Source of the DNA: Bradyrhizobium diazoefficiens
Lineage (GTDB): Bacteria; Pseudomonadota; Alphaproteobacteria; Rhizobiales; Xanthobacteraceae
Assembly: GCF_016616885.1 (NCBI RefSeq)
Contig: NZ_CP067102.1
Coordinates: 6,786,501-6,850,500, forward strand
Direction of reading: 5' to 3'
Length of the DNA stretch: 64,000 nt
A model generated the notes under the pieces. It worked only from the letters and a program-made list of their open reading frames with translations, was not told where the DNA came from and searched no databases. Positions 17,079-26,167 of this stretch are shown here, one piece after another. How positions within the stretch are numbered: the stretch's first letter is position 1; each line of letters opens with the position of its first letter. Position numbers and translations under genes: made by a program.

Positions 17079-17990
17079 TCACCGCTCCTCCAACTGCCGC
17101 CGCTGCAGCCGCTCATAGAGCAGTAGCGGCAGCAGCAGCACTACGAGCAGCACGATCGCTGCGCTCGACGCCACCGGCCAATCCTTGTTGGTGAAGAATT
17201 CGAGCCATAGCGTCTGGCCGATCATCAGCGAATTGGAGCCGGCGAGAAGATCCGGGATCACGAACTCGCCGACGATCGGAATGAAGCACAACAGCACGCC
17301 GGCGCCGACGCCCGGCAGCGACAGTGGAAATGTCACCAGCCAGAAGACCTGCCAGGGCGGCGCGCCCAGATCGCCGGCCGCTTCCTCCAGTGCCGGCTCC
17401 ATCTTGGCGAGCGTGGCGTAGAGCGGCAGGATCATGAACGGCAAATAGGAATAGACGATGCCGATATACATCGCGGTGTCGGTGGACAGCCACACCACCG
17501 GCGCGCTGACCAGATGCAGCGCCAGCAGGAACTGATTGAGCAGGCCGTCGTGCTGGAGGATATTGATCCAGGCATAGATGCGGATCAGGAACGAGGTCCA
17601 GAACGGCACGATCACCAGCACCATCGCCACCGCCTGCCAGCGCTTCGGCAGCCGCGCCATGCCGTACGCGATGGGATAGCCGATCAGCAGCAGCAACGCG
17701 GTCGCCGTCACCGCAACGGTGAGACTGCGCAGATAGGCGAACACATAAAGGTCGTCGGAGGTGATCAGCTTGAAATTGTCGATTCCCAGCGCGGCAAAGG
17801 CCGCGCGGATCGCCGTCCACCCGGCCGTCAGGTCGAACACCGGCTCGTAAGGCGGCTGCGCGATTGCCGTCTGCGACAGGCTGATCTTCAGCACGAAACC
17901 GAACGGCACCAGGAAGAACAGCACCATCCAGACATAAGGGGCGATCGCGGCGAAGCGCGCCGGGCGCGCGAAAATCCGGCGCGCGCTCAT
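17079..17990 (-). CDS. potH: Putrescine/spermidine-type ABC permease PotH
   Basis: A 303-residue permease resembling E. coli PotH along its length: 'IAPYVWMVLFFLVPFGFVLK', 'DDLYVFAYLRSLTVAVTATA', 'PFWTSFLIRIYAWINILQHD' and 'FIPIVGEFVIPDLLAGSNS'. The EAA loop is 'LEEAAGDLGAPPWQVFWLVT'. Its ATG overlaps the stop of the ATPase gene by four bases, so the two are translationally coupled. With PotI it would form the membrane pore of a polyamine-class importer. Confidence 0.9.
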   Translation of the reverse strand: MSARRIFARPARFAAIAPYVWMVLFFLVPFGFVLKISLSQTAIAQPPYEPVFDLTAGWTAIRAAFAALGIDNFKLITSDDLYVFAYLRSLTVAVTATALLLLIGYPIAYGMARLPKRWQAVAMVLVIVPFWTSFLIRIYAWINILQHDGLLNQFLLALHLVSAPVVWLSTDTAMYIGIVYSYLPFMILPLYATLAKMEPALEEAAGDLGAPPWQVFWLVTFPLSLPGVGAGVLLCFIPIVGEFVIPDLLAGSNSLMIGQTLWLEFFTNKDWPVASSAAIVLLVVLLLPLLLYERLQRRQLEER

Positions 17991-19156
17991 GACGGCAGCA
18001 CCACGCAGTCATCAGGCGAGAACCACGCGACGATTTGCTGGTTCAGGCTATAGGCATCGACATCGAGGCGCGCGCTGTTGGCGACGGACGCCTGCACCAT
18101 GCCACCGGAATCGAGCTTCACCTTGTAGGTGGTGGTGCCGCCGAGATAGCAGATGTCGGCGATCACGCCGTCCAGCCGGTTGATCGCGGTTTCATGACCG
18201 GCCTCGCTCACGGGACCACGACGCGACAGCTTGATCTTCTCGGGGCGGATCGCAACCGAAAATCTGCTCTCGCCGACGGGCTGGCGCGGCTCGGCCACCA
18301 CCAGCGTACCCGCATCGCGCGTGCCAACGACCAGGCGATGACCGTCGCGCAATTTGGACTCGGCGTCGAACAGATTGATGTCGCCGACAAACTCCGCGAT
18401 CCAGCGCGAGCGCGGCGCCTCGTAGAGCTCGCGGGGGCCCGCGACCTGGGCAAGCTTGCCGGCGTTCATCACGCCGATCCGGCTCGCCATCGTCATCGCT
18501 TCTTCCTGGTCGTGGGTGACGATGATGAAGGTCATGCCGAGCCGGCGTTGCAGCTCCATCAGCTCGCCCTGCGTGTTTTCACGCAATTTCTTGTCGAGGG
18601 CTGCGAGCGGCTCGTCGAGCAGCAACAATTGCGGCCGCCGCGCCAGCGCGCGGGCCAGCGCCACACGCTGGCGCTGGCCGCCGGAGAGCTGGTCCGGCTT
18701 GCGCTTCTCCAGTCCGTTGAGCTTCACCAGCGCAACCATCTCCGCGACACGCGTTGCGATGTCGGCGCGTGCCATGCCGGCGCGCTTGAGGCCGAAGGCG
18801 ATATTGTCGCGCACCGTGAGATGCGGAAACAATGCGTAGTTCTGGAACATCATGTTGATCGGACGCTCGTGCGGCAGCGCCTGCGCGATGTCCTTGCCGC
18901 CGAGCAGGATGCGCCCCTCGTCCGGGGCCTCGAAGCCGGCGAGCATGCGCAGCAGCGTGGTCTTGCCGCAACCGCTGGGGCCAAGCAGCGCAAAGAACTC
19001 ACCGGCCTTGATGTCGAGCGACACGCCGTCGACCGCGCGGAACGTCCCGAACGTCTTGCCCACGCCCTCGATGCGCAGCAGCGGCTCACCCGCGGCCGGA
19101 TGCGCATCTCCAGCCGCATTGGCCGCGGCGCTCATTCTGGGCAACTCGTCAGTCAT
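17987..19156 (-). CDS. potG: ABC transporter ATPase, PotG/PotA type
   Basis: A 389-residue cytoplasmic ATPase. Walker A 'LLGPSGCGKTTLLRM', Q-loop in 'MMFQNYALFPHLTV', signature 'LSGGQRQRVALARAL', Walker B 'LLLLDEPLAALD' and the switch His in 'IIVTHDQEEAMTMA' are all intact. A C-terminal TOBE regulatory domain follows (about 290-389). Start 19156 has AGGGA five bases upstream; 19174 is in frame but has no such site. It lies 52 bases after glpD and overlaps potH. The ATPase could also serve the ATPase-less carbohydrate operon on the other strand, but that is speculation. Confidence 0.92.
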   Translation of the reverse strand: MTDELPRMSAAANAAGDAHPAAGEPLLRIEGVGKTFGTFRAVDGVSLDIKAGEFFALLGPSGCGKTTLLRMLAGFEAPDEGRILLGGKDIAQALPHERPINMMFQNYALFPHLTVRDNIAFGLKRAGMARADIATRVAEMVALVKLNGLEKRKPDQLSGGQRQRVALARALARRPQLLLLDEPLAALDKKLRENTQGELMELQRRLGMTFIIVTHDQEEAMTMASRIGVMNAGKLAQVAGPRELYEAPRSRWIAEFVGDINLFDAESKLRDGHRLVVGTRDAGTLVVAEPRQPVGESRFSVAIRPEKIKLSRRGPVSEAGHETAINRLDGVIADICYLGGTTTYKVKLDSGGMVQASVANSARLDVDAYSLNQQIVAWFSPDDCVVLPS

Positions 19157-19202
19157 GGTCCCTGCCAACCCCAATGCCGCCGCACGCTAGCGGCGGATCG
19201 GA

Positions 19203-19218
19203 TTTTGCTCAACCGGTT
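19203..19218. promoter_or_regulatory. Second copy of the ACCGGT-core motif
   Basis: TTTTGCTCAACCGGTT matches 12912-12927 at 15 of 16 bases. It overlaps the last codons and stop of glpD and lies about 50 bases upstream of the potG start, so it could be an internal operator for potGHI. It may equally be a chance match. Confidence 0.3.
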
Positions 19219-20687
19219 CGAGGGGAATCGTTCACACCCGCCATGAACGCAGCCAGCGCCTCACCGTCCGCCGCCGTCATGGTCAGGCCGAGCTTGGAGC
19301 GGCGCCACAGGATGTCCTCGGGGAAGCGCGCCCATTCCCGGGCCATGAGATAGCGCACCTCGGCGCCGGTCAGGTCGGGCCCAAAACCTGGGCCCAGCTC
19401 ATCGCGTGTCTTCGCCTCGCCCAGCACGACCGGCAATCGCGAGCCGTAGGCCGCAACCAGGCGCCGGGCCTGCGGCTCGGAGAGAAACCGCCAGCAGTGG
19501 CGGGCGAGGTCGATTTCGGTCTCGAAACGATCCCAGGCAAAATCTCCGCCGGGCAATGCCGCGCCGGCGGTCCAGCGCGGCGACATCGGATAGAACGGGG
19601 TCAGCCGCGTCACGGCCCGCTCCGCGCGCAGCCGCGAGGTCGTGACGTCGCCGCCGAACATCGTGAGCAGCGGCGCCTTGCGCCGGCGTGCGTGGAACAG
19701 CGTCGTGCCGTCGCGTCGCCGCGCGGACGCCGGCGTCAAATTGACGCCGGAGACCGTGCGCACCACGTCGCTCGGCGTAACGCGCTCGCGAAAATAGCGG
19801 CTGGCGGCTTCGCAGAGATAGCCGATATCGGCACCCGGCATCGCGACGATTGCGGGATCGCCGGTGAAGTCATGCGTGACCGTGCCGACCAGCGTGAAAT
19901 CACGTTCGAACGGGCTGGCAAAAATCAACCGACCGTCGTTGTTCTGGAAGACGTAGACGTTGTCGGACTCGAACAGCCTGGGCACGACGATCTGGCTCAT
20001 CTGCATGGCCGCCATGGCCGGCTGCTTCTGCCGCAGCACGGTCTCGGCAACCATCGAGGTCCAGGCGCCGGTGGCATTGGCCAGCGCACGTGCCGTGATC
20101 ACGCGGCGATGGCCGCGATCGACCAGCGCGAGCCGCCAGATGTCGGTCCTGTCGGCGCGCACGCAACGCGCCCCGGTCAGGATCGCGGCGCCACGCTCAC
20201 TGGCATCCAGCGCCGTGAGCACCACCAGGCGCGAATCGTCGACGACGCAATCGGCATATTCGAACGCGATGCCGAACGGCCGCTTCAGCGCGTTGCCGAC
20301 CGGATGATGCGTGATGTCGAGGGTAGTCGATCGGGGCAGGCCGCCGCGGTTCGTGAGGACGTCATAAACGTATAGGCCCGCGCGCAACAGCCATGGCGGG
20401 CGTTCGTCGGAATGGGCGGGGATCACGAAACTCATCGGCCGCACCAGATGCGGCGCGATCCGGAGCCAGGTCGACCGCTCGGCCAGGGCCCGGCGCACCC
20501 GCCAGAAGCCACGCCGCTCCAGCACGGATAAATCGCCATGGATCAATCGCGGTGTCGCCGACGAGGCAGCACCGGCGAGATCGCCCTGCTCGATCAGGAT
20601 CACCCGCAGCCCGCGGCCGGCGGCATCGCGCGCGAGGCTGACACCGTTCAGGCCGCCGCCGATGATCGCGAGGTCGTAATCCGCCAT
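19209..20687 (-). CDS. glpD: FAD-dependent glycerol-3-phosphate dehydrogenase
   Basis: A 492-residue flavoprotein oxidising glycerol 3-phosphate to dihydroxyacetone phosphate and passing electrons to quinone at the inner membrane. The N-terminal dinucleotide fold is 'DLAIIGGGLNGVSLARDAAG'. The FAD/substrate region 'SSATPRLIHGDLSVLERRGF' departs slightly from the usual 'LIHGGLRYLE'. 'VRTVSGVNLTPAS' and a C-terminal domain with 'TGAEVRYLMAREWARFPEDI' are typical. It is the first gene of an operon with a PotGHI-type ABC importer. In rhizobia a glycerol ABC importer is encoded with glpD, which raises the possibility that this importer feeds glycerol metabolism. Confidence 0.9.
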   Translation of the reverse strand: MADYDLAIIGGGLNGVSLARDAAGRGLRVILIEQGDLAGAASSATPRLIHGDLSVLERRGFWRVRRALAERSTWLRIAPHLVRPMSFVIPAHSDERPPWLLRAGLYVYDVLTNRGGLPRSTTLDITHHPVGNALKRPFGIAFEYADCVVDDSRLVVLTALDASERGAAILTGARCVRADRTDIWRLALVDRGHRRVITARALANATGAWTSMVAETVLRQKQPAMAAMQMSQIVVPRLFESDNVYVFQNNDGRLIFASPFERDFTLVGTVTHDFTGDPAIVAMPGADIGYLCEAASRYFRERVTPSDVVRTVSGVNLTPASARRRDGTTLFHARRRKAPLLTMFGGDVTTSRLRAERAVTRLTPFYPMSPRWTAGAALPGGDFAWDRFETEIDLARHCWRFLSEPQARRLVAAYGSRLPVVLGEAKTRDELGPGFGPDLTGAEVRYLMAREWARFPEDILWRRSKLGLTMTAADGEALAAFMAGVNDSPRTG

Positions 20688-20726
20688 GAAGCCGTCGAGA
20701 GCGAGCGAGGTAAGTACTCAGCACCA

Positions 20727-23411
20727 CTAGCCGGTCTTGAGCGCAAGCTCCATGGCCTCGACGCGGCCGACGAGGCCGGCATATTGCCCGATCGGCAGCG
20801 GCTTGCCGAGCAGATAGCCCTGCACGCCGTCGCAGCCTTCCCTGGCGAGGAAGGCGAGCTGGTCGATGGTCTCGACGCCCTCGGCGATGATCGACATTTC
20901 GAGGCCATGACCGAGATCGATCACGGCGCGGACGATCGCGGCCGATTGCGGGTTGCGTCCGAGATTGATGATGAAAGCGCGGTCGATCTTGATCTTGTCG
21001 AACGGGAACGCCTGGAGATAGCTCAGCGAGGAATAGCCGCTGCCGAAATCGTCCATCGAGATACGGACGCCCAGCGCCTTCAGGCGGCGCAGCAGCGCCA
21101 GGCCGCGATCGAAGTCCTCGATCAGCACGCCCTCGGTGATTTCGAGCTCAAGCCGGCCGGGCGCAAGCCCGGTCTCGATCAGAATCGAATGGACGAGGCC
21201 GACGACGTCGCCGTGCATGAACTGCGCCGGCGACAGATTGACTGCGACCTGCAGCGGCTTCGGCCACGACGCCGCCTCGCGGCAGACCTGCCGCAGGATC
21301 CATTCGCCCATCTCGACGATCAGGCCGCTTTCTTCCGCGATCGGGATGAATTCGGCCGGCGAGACCTGGCCACGCACCGGATGCTGCCAGCGTGCCAGGG
21401 CCTCGAAGCCGATGATCTCGCTCTCGGCGACGCTGTTGCGCGCGATGCCCTGGGGCTGGAAGGCCAGCGACAGCTCGCCGTTCTTGATCGCCTTCGACAG
21501 ATCCTGGTGCAGCACGCGGCGGTCGCGGATCTGCTGGTCCATCTCGGGCTGGTAGAGGCTGATCGTGCCGCGCGATTTCTGCTTGGCACGGAACAGGGCG
21601 GCGCCGGCATTGGCAAGCAGCGAAGCACCGTCGGGGCCATTGTGCGGGAAGATCGACATGCCGGTGGTGATACCGGCGCGGACCGCGCGGCCATCGATGT
21701 GGAATTCCGGCGCAAGCGCCTCGCCGAGCTGCTGCGCCAGAGCAAGGCCCGCATCGGGCTGCTTGCCGTCGATGATCAGGCCGAATTCGTCGCCGGACAG
21801 GCGCGCCACCAAGCCGCCGCGTGCGGTGTCCTGGAACCGCTGGGCCACCTCGATCAGCAGCTTGTCGCCGAGCGCATGGCCGAACACGTCGTTGACTTCC
21901 TTGAGGCCGTCGAGATCGACGCAAAGGACAGCGAATTCCTCGTCGGTCCCCTCGCAGGCCTCGATCATCTGGTTCAACGCCTGAAGGAAGGCGGCGCGGT
22001 TCGGCAGGTCGGTGAGGCCGTCGTGATAGGCCATGTGCGCCATCCGCGACTCGGTCTGCCGGCGGTTGGTGACGTCCTCGTGGGTCTTGATCAGATATTG
22101 CGGCTCGCCGGCATCGTTGAGCACCGTGGCACGCCGGGTCAGGAACAGGCGCAGGCCGTCCTTGGTGGAGATCGGATGCTCCTCGGTGATCATCCCGCGC
22201 TTCTTGATCGCCGCCTCGTCGCGCGCGATGATCAGCTTGGCTTCCTTGGCATTGAAGATGTCGGCGGCGGTCAGGCCGGTGGCTTCCTCGCGCCTGCGGT
22301 TGAGGATCGTCTCGGCGCTGCGGTTGGCGAGCAGATAGCGGCCATCCTTGACCTGCTCCACGATCAGCGCCACCGGGATATTGTCGACCACCAATTCGAG
22401 GAACTTCTTGGTGCTCTCCAACTCCATCGACAGCGATTGCCGATCGGTGATGTCCTCGAACACCACCAGCAGGAATTCCGGCTTGTTGCTCTCGTTGCGG
22501 ACCACGATGCGGATCGAGGCCACCATGCGCCGGGTCTGGTCGCGTTGGACCTCGACCTCGAATTCGTTGCGATACTGTCCTTCCGGCGCCAGCAGCGCGG
22601 CCCGGTCGGTCGCCTCGATGCTCGCCGCCGATTTCGGGCCGAACAGCTCGCGCGCATTCTTGCCGACGACCTGGTCGCGCGAAAAGCCCCAGAAGCGCTC
22701 ATAGGCGCGGTTGGCAAAGATGTAGCGGCCGTCCTCGATGTTCTTCGCGGCCACGCAGGCCGGAACGTTGTCCAGCACCGTTTCCAGGAATTGCTTGGTC
22801 GAGGCGAGCTGCCGCGACAGGTTGCGCTGCTCGCTGACGTCGAGATGGGTCGCCACCGAGCCGCCGTTCGGCAGAATGAAATATTTGACCAGGATGGCCC
22901 GGCCGTCCGGCAGCTCGCTGATCAGGCCGTTGGCGCTTGCCGCCTTCTCGTAGAAATCGTCGTCGGAGACGACGAGGACCCCACGCTTGCGCCGCAACTC
23001 GAGGATGTCGTAGCCGGTCATGCCGGTCCACAGGTCCGAGCGCGTCAGGCCGTAGATCTCGAGATAGCGGTCGTTGCAAAAGATGATGCACCGCCGCGCA
23101 TCCGTCATCACCACGCCCTGGTTGAGATTGTTCATGGCGGAGGAGACGAAGGCGTTGCGCCGCAATTGCGAACGCTTGCTCCGGCGCAGCGCGGAATGGA
23201 TCCACAGCGCGATCGCCGCCAGGAACCCGCAGACGACAACGCCCCCGATCAGGGCTTCCCACACCAGATTAGGGTCGAGATTGCCAAGATGGTTCGGCAG
23301 GACGAAGCTATCCGCATAGGCACGCGTGGGCGCGACCGCGCTGGCCAGGCACACGACGGCCTGCACAGCAATCGGAAGCATGCTGCCTTCCTGCCAGTTC
23401 TTCTCAGCCAT
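20727..23411 (-). CDS. Membrane PAS-GGDEF-EAL cyclic-di-GMP enzyme
   Basis: An 894-residue signalling protein. An N-terminal signal or membrane segment (about 10-33) and a second segment (about 49-71, 'ALIGGVVVCGFLAAIALWI') anchor it. Three PAS domains follow (about 90-195, 215-325, 340-450), then GGDEF (about 460-625) and EAL (about 640-885). The cyclase motif reads SGDEF ('RLSGDEFGLI'), so the first Gly is Ser. The phosphodiesterase side keeps 'GFEALARW', 'NLSPAQF', 'LEITEGVLIE', 'DDFGSGYSSLSYL' and 'KIDRAFI'. It is probably a cyclic-di-GMP phosphodiesterase, with cyclase activity uncertain. It is transcribed alone, 40 bases from glpD's start on the same strand. Confidence 0.9.
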   Translation of the reverse strand: MAEKNWQEGSMLPIAVQAVVCLASAVAPTRAYADSFVLPNHLGNLDPNLVWEALIGGVVVCGFLAAIALWIHSALRRSKRSQLRRNAFVSSAMNNLNQGVVMTDARRCIIFCNDRYLEIYGLTRSDLWTGMTGYDILELRRKRGVLVVSDDDFYEKAASANGLISELPDGRAILVKYFILPNGGSVATHLDVSEQRNLSRQLASTKQFLETVLDNVPACVAAKNIEDGRYIFANRAYERFWGFSRDQVVGKNARELFGPKSAASIEATDRAALLAPEGQYRNEFEVEVQRDQTRRMVASIRIVVRNESNKPEFLLVVFEDITDRQSLSMELESTKKFLELVVDNIPVALIVEQVKDGRYLLANRSAETILNRRREEATGLTAADIFNAKEAKLIIARDEAAIKKRGMITEEHPISTKDGLRLFLTRRATVLNDAGEPQYLIKTHEDVTNRRQTESRMAHMAYHDGLTDLPNRAAFLQALNQMIEACEGTDEEFAVLCVDLDGLKEVNDVFGHALGDKLLIEVAQRFQDTARGGLVARLSGDEFGLIIDGKQPDAGLALAQQLGEALAPEFHIDGRAVRAGITTGMSIFPHNGPDGASLLANAGAALFRAKQKSRGTISLYQPEMDQQIRDRRVLHQDLSKAIKNGELSLAFQPQGIARNSVAESEIIGFEALARWQHPVRGQVSPAEFIPIAEESGLIVEMGEWILRQVCREAASWPKPLQVAVNLSPAQFMHGDVVGLVHSILIETGLAPGRLELEITEGVLIEDFDRGLALLRRLKALGVRISMDDFGSGYSSLSYLQAFPFDKIKIDRAFIINLGRNPQSAAIVRAVIDLGHGLEMSIIAEGVETIDQLAFLAREGCDGVQGYLLGKPLPIGQYAGLVGRVEAMELALKTG

Positions 23412-23616
23412 CAGCCACCCGCGATTTCAACTGCGGATTGTCTGGCTTCACGGGTTTGGATCGGGTAAACGCCTGTACGTCCAACAGAAAAATGTGACGC
23501 GTAATACGGCAATTGCCCTGACATGATAAATGCTTCCTTAACGGACTGCGGCCGCGCGGCGCGTTTCCCATGCAAACCGGCCCTCTCGGCAACTTCAGCG
23601 GGACCTCTGCACAACC

Positions 23617-24720
23617 ATGGATAGGGTCGACTGCGTCGTCATCGGAGCCGGTGTGGTCGGGCTCGCGGTGGCAAGGAAGCTGGCCCAGGCCGGGCGCGAA
23701 GTGATCGTGCTCGAAGAGACCGAGGCCATCGGCACCATCACCTCCTCACGCAACAGCGAGGTGATCCATGCCGGGATCTACTACCGCGCCGGAAGCTGGA
23801 TGGCGCGCATGTGCGTCAGCGGCAAGCATGCGCTCTATCGCTATTGCGGCGAGCGCGGCATCCCGCACAAGAATTGCGGCAAGCTGATCGTCGCGACCAA
23901 TGCAAAGGAAACCGAGAAGCTGCAATCGATCAAGGCGCATGCCGAGGCCAACGGCGTGCTCGACATGCAGTTGCTCTCGGGCGAAGCCGCGCGCGCGCTG
24001 GAACCGGCGCTGGCCTGTGACGCCGCATTGCTCTCGCCGTCGACCGGCATCATCGACAGCCATGCCTACATGCTCTCGCTGCGCGGCGAGGCCGAGGAGG
24101 CGGGCGCGGCCTTTGCGTTTCACACACCGCTGATCCGCGCCAAGGCGGATGCCGGCATGATCGAGATCGAAGCCGGCGGCGAAGCACCGATGACGCTGCA
24201 ATGCGGCCTGCTCGTCAACGCCGCCGGGCTTTCGGCGACGACCGTGGCACGCCACATCGACGGCATGCCGATTGACCGGATTCCGCCGGCCTATCTCGCC
24301 AAGGGAAACTATTTCAGCTGCAACGCGCGCGCACCGTTCTCGCACCTGATCTATCCCGTGCCCGAGCCCGGCGGGCTCGGCGTGCATCTGACGCTGGACA
24401 TGGCAGGACAGGCGCGCTTTGGCCCCGACGTCGAATGGATCGAGACGATCGGCTATGAGGTTGATCCGTCGCGCGCCGAGCGGTTCTATCCTGCGATCCG
24501 CAAATACTGGCCGACGCTTCCCGACGGCGCGTTGATGCCGAGCTATTCGGGCATCCGCCCGAAGATCGTGCCGCCGGCCGTAGCAACGCAGGATTTCCTG
24601 ATGCAGGGTCCGCGCGACCATGGCGTCGCGGGTTTGATCAATCTGTTCGGCATCGAATCGCCGGGACTGACATCGTCGCTCGCGATCGCAGATCACGTCG
24701 CGGAGCTCGCAGAAAGCTAA
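23617..24720 (+). CDS. FAD-dependent oxidoreductase, L-2-hydroxyglutarate dehydrogenase-like
   Basis: A 367-residue flavoprotein. The N-terminal FAD fold is '[20 protein letters not shown]' with the second-strand acid in 'VIVLEE'. '[19 protein letters not shown]' and '[19 protein letters not shown]' are hallmarks of the LhgO/L2HGDH branch of the D-amino-acid-oxidase superfamily. This enzyme oxidises L-2-hydroxyglutarate to 2-oxoglutarate, a repair or lysine-catabolism step. No csiD or other partner is next to it. A related hydroxyacid or amine oxidase is the alternative. It is convergent with the DUF465 gene and the two are separated by a hairpin. Confidence 0.85.
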   Translation: MDRVDCVVIGAGVVGLAVARKLAQAGREVIVLEETEAIGTITSSRNSEVIHAGIYYRAGSWMARMCVSGKHALYRYCGERGIPHKNCGKLIVATNAKETEKLQSIKAHAEANGVLDMQLLSGEAARALEPALACDAALLSPSTGIIDSHAYMLSLRGEAEEAGAAFAFHTPLIRAKADAGMIEIEAGGEAPMTLQCGLLVNAAGLSATTVARHIDGMPIDRIPPAYLAKGNYFSCNARAPFSHLIYPVPEPGGLGVHLTLDMAGQARFGPDVEWIETIGYEVDPSRAERFYPAIRKYWPTLPDGALMPSYSGIRPKIVPPAVATQDFLMQGPRDHGVAGLINLFGIESPGLTSSLAIADHVAELAES

Positions 24721-24758
24721 ACGCCCGCGCAACGATCATTGCGCGGCGCGCACCATAC

Positions 24759-24792
24759 GGCAGGGACGAGCGCAAAGGCTCTCATCCCTGCC
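24759..24792. terminator. Hairpin between convergent genes
   Basis: GGCAGGGACGAG pairs with CTCATCCCTGCC with one G-T mismatch around a ten-base loop. There is no clear U tract. Its place between two gene ends suggests a bidirectional terminator. Confidence 0.5.
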
Positions 24793-24832
24793 TGAAAGGA
24801 TACGATCAAACTCTACGCTGTTACGGGGGTTA

Positions 24833-25015
24833 CTAGTGAAGCGTGTCGCCGGTGTGCTTCAGACGCTCGATCTGGTCCTTGACCATCAACTTCCGGCGCT
24901 TCAACTCAACAATTTGCAGGTCGTCTGTTGAAAGGTGCACGAGAGCTTCGTGCAATTCGTGTTCGAGAGTTTTGTGCTTCCGTTCCAATTCAACCAGATG
25001 TGCCTGAATTGTCAT
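24833..25015 (-). CDS. DUF465 (YdcH-like) small protein
   Basis: A 60-residue, highly charged, helical protein. 'LERKHKTLEHELHEAL' and 'ELKRRKLMVKDQIERLK' are the DUF465 pattern: a two-helix coiled hairpin with a conserved basic K-K-R-K turn. Start 25015 has a near-perfect AGGAGGT eight bases upstream. Function of the family is unknown. A paralogue is transcribed divergently from 25342. Confidence 0.85.
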   Translation of the reverse strand: MTIQAHLVELERKHKTLEHELHEALVHLSTDDLQIVELKRRKLMVKDQIERLKHTGDTLH

Positions 25016-25341
25016 TCGAAACCTCCTCGGTAGGGGTGACCTTGGATTCGATCCGGACAAGGAATTGTACATCACCGATTCGTTCTGTCGATGGCTATCC
25101 GTCGTCGCACCGTCATTTTTGAAAATTCATATGTAACGAACCGTGAGTAAGGAACCACGCGGTGAAAAATCCATGATATCAATGTGGTTGCGCGACACGC
25201 TTGCGAATCGTTGAAATATCTTGCGAGGGAGCGGTGCGCGAAGGTCGCAGATCGCTTGCGGTCACGCCGCGCAAGGACGATAATTTCCACAGGGCATCCA
25301 CAGCCTTAATCTCAGCCTATCGGTTTTCGGCCACCGCAAAC
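25016..25341. other. Divergent intergenic region between two DUF465 genes
   Basis: About 325 bases that should hold both promoters. It is less GC-rich than the surroundings. The stretch 25200-25230 contains CTTGCGA twice, 19 bases apart. No gene or known RNA was recognised. Confidence 0.4.
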
Positions 25342-25548
25342 ATGACCAATGAAGACGAGCGTGAGCTCGAAGCCGAGCTTACCCGGTTGCAGCAGGAACA
25401 CCGAGATCTCGATGCGGCGATCGATGCACTGCATCAATCGCCCGCCCCCGACCTATTGCGGTTACAGCGGTTGAAGAAGCGCAAGCTGTTGTTGCGCGAC
25501 CGTATCGCCTTCATCGAAGACCAGATCACGCCCGACATCATCGCTTGA
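25342..25548 (+). CDS. DUF465 (YdcH-like) small protein, second copy
   Basis: A 68-residue charged helical protein with 'ELEAELTRLQQEHRDLDAAI' and 'LQRLKKRKLLLRDRIAFIED', the DUF465 pattern. The ATG at 25342 is chosen by similarity, although no strong ribosome site precedes it; the frame is open back to 25201. It is the first of a run of three or four small genes on this strand. Function unknown. Confidence 0.8.
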   Translation: MTNEDERELEAELTRLQQEHRDLDAAIDALHQSPAPDLLRLQRLKKRKLLLRDRIAFIEDQITPDIIA

Positions 25549-25684
25549 TCCGCGAGCGGTCGCGGATTGCCACGCATGAATCCGCTTGACTCAAAAAGAA
25601 CAAAAGAGGAACATAAATTCCGCCCCCGACGCCCCAGGAAACGCCCCAGGAAACGCTCAAGGACAACCCGCAAGGACACCGCAG

Positions 25685-25891
25685 ATGTCAGTCCCCGCCC
25701 TCCTCGACAACAGCCATTACGAACAAGCCTGCGACCAGGCCATTGCGATGTGCGACGGCAATCTGCGCAGCACCATCAAGGCGTTGATCATGGCCAACGA
25801 ATATCTGGAAGCAGAGCTGGAAGAATTGCAGGCGGCGATTTCGGCCGGCTGCATCCCGGAAACGTCACGCAGCAGAAGCAGCGCTGCCTGA
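25685..25891 (+). CDS. Small conserved-looking protein of unknown function
   Basis: A 68-residue acidic protein starting 'MSVPALLDNSHYEQACDQAI' and containing 'STIKALIMANEYLEAELEEL', likely an all-helical fold. The frame is open upstream to 25586, but that part reads like untranslated leader with a repeated CCAGGAAACGC, so the internal ATG at 25685 is preferred. It sits 136 bases after the DUF465 gene and 22 bases before the next small gene. I do not recognise a named family. Confidence 0.6.
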   Translation: MSVPALLDNSHYEQACDQAIAMCDGNLRSTIKALIMANEYLEAELEELQAAISAGCIPETSRSRSSAA

Positions 25892-25913
25892 ACCTCACGA
25901 ATGGAGCAACGCC

Positions 25914-26165
25914 ATGTCGGACGTGACCTACTACGTTGCAATGCCCTTCCTGATCGATGCCGACGGATCGCCTGTCGCCGGCGCCGCCGAGGAATGCCAG
26001 AGCTCGACGGCCGCGTTGCGGCGCGCCGAGGCTCTGGCGCACGGTGCGGGCCACATCGGCGCGATCGCATTCAGCCGCAGCGGCGATCCCATGACCGGCG
26101 AATTCGGTGACGCCACGCTGCTGCGCAAATTCGGCAACGTGCCGGAAGATCTCGCAACACTGTAG
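25914..26165 (+). CDS. Small hypothetical protein
   Basis: An 83-residue protein, 'MSDVTYYVAMPFLIDADGSP' onward, ending 'LLRKFGNVPEDLATL'. AATGGAG lies before the start. The pattern (an alternating beta strand, an Ala-rich helix 'STAALRRAEALAHGAGHIGA', then a strand) looks like a small alpha/beta domain. It ends three bases from the convergent GGDEF gene. No family recognised; probably co-transcribed with the preceding small gene. Confidence 0.65.
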   Translation: MSDVTYYVAMPFLIDADGSPVAGAAEECQSSTAALRRAEALAHGAGHIGAIAFSRSGDPMTGEFGDATLLRKFGNVPEDLATL

Positions 26166-26167
26166 GG

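Noticed and set aside
20538..23468. A 976-codon frame antisense to the GGDEF-EAL gene
   Set aside because: It has no recognisable domain, its composition is that of an antisense shadow, and the opposite strand carries complete PAS, GGDEF and EAL domains.
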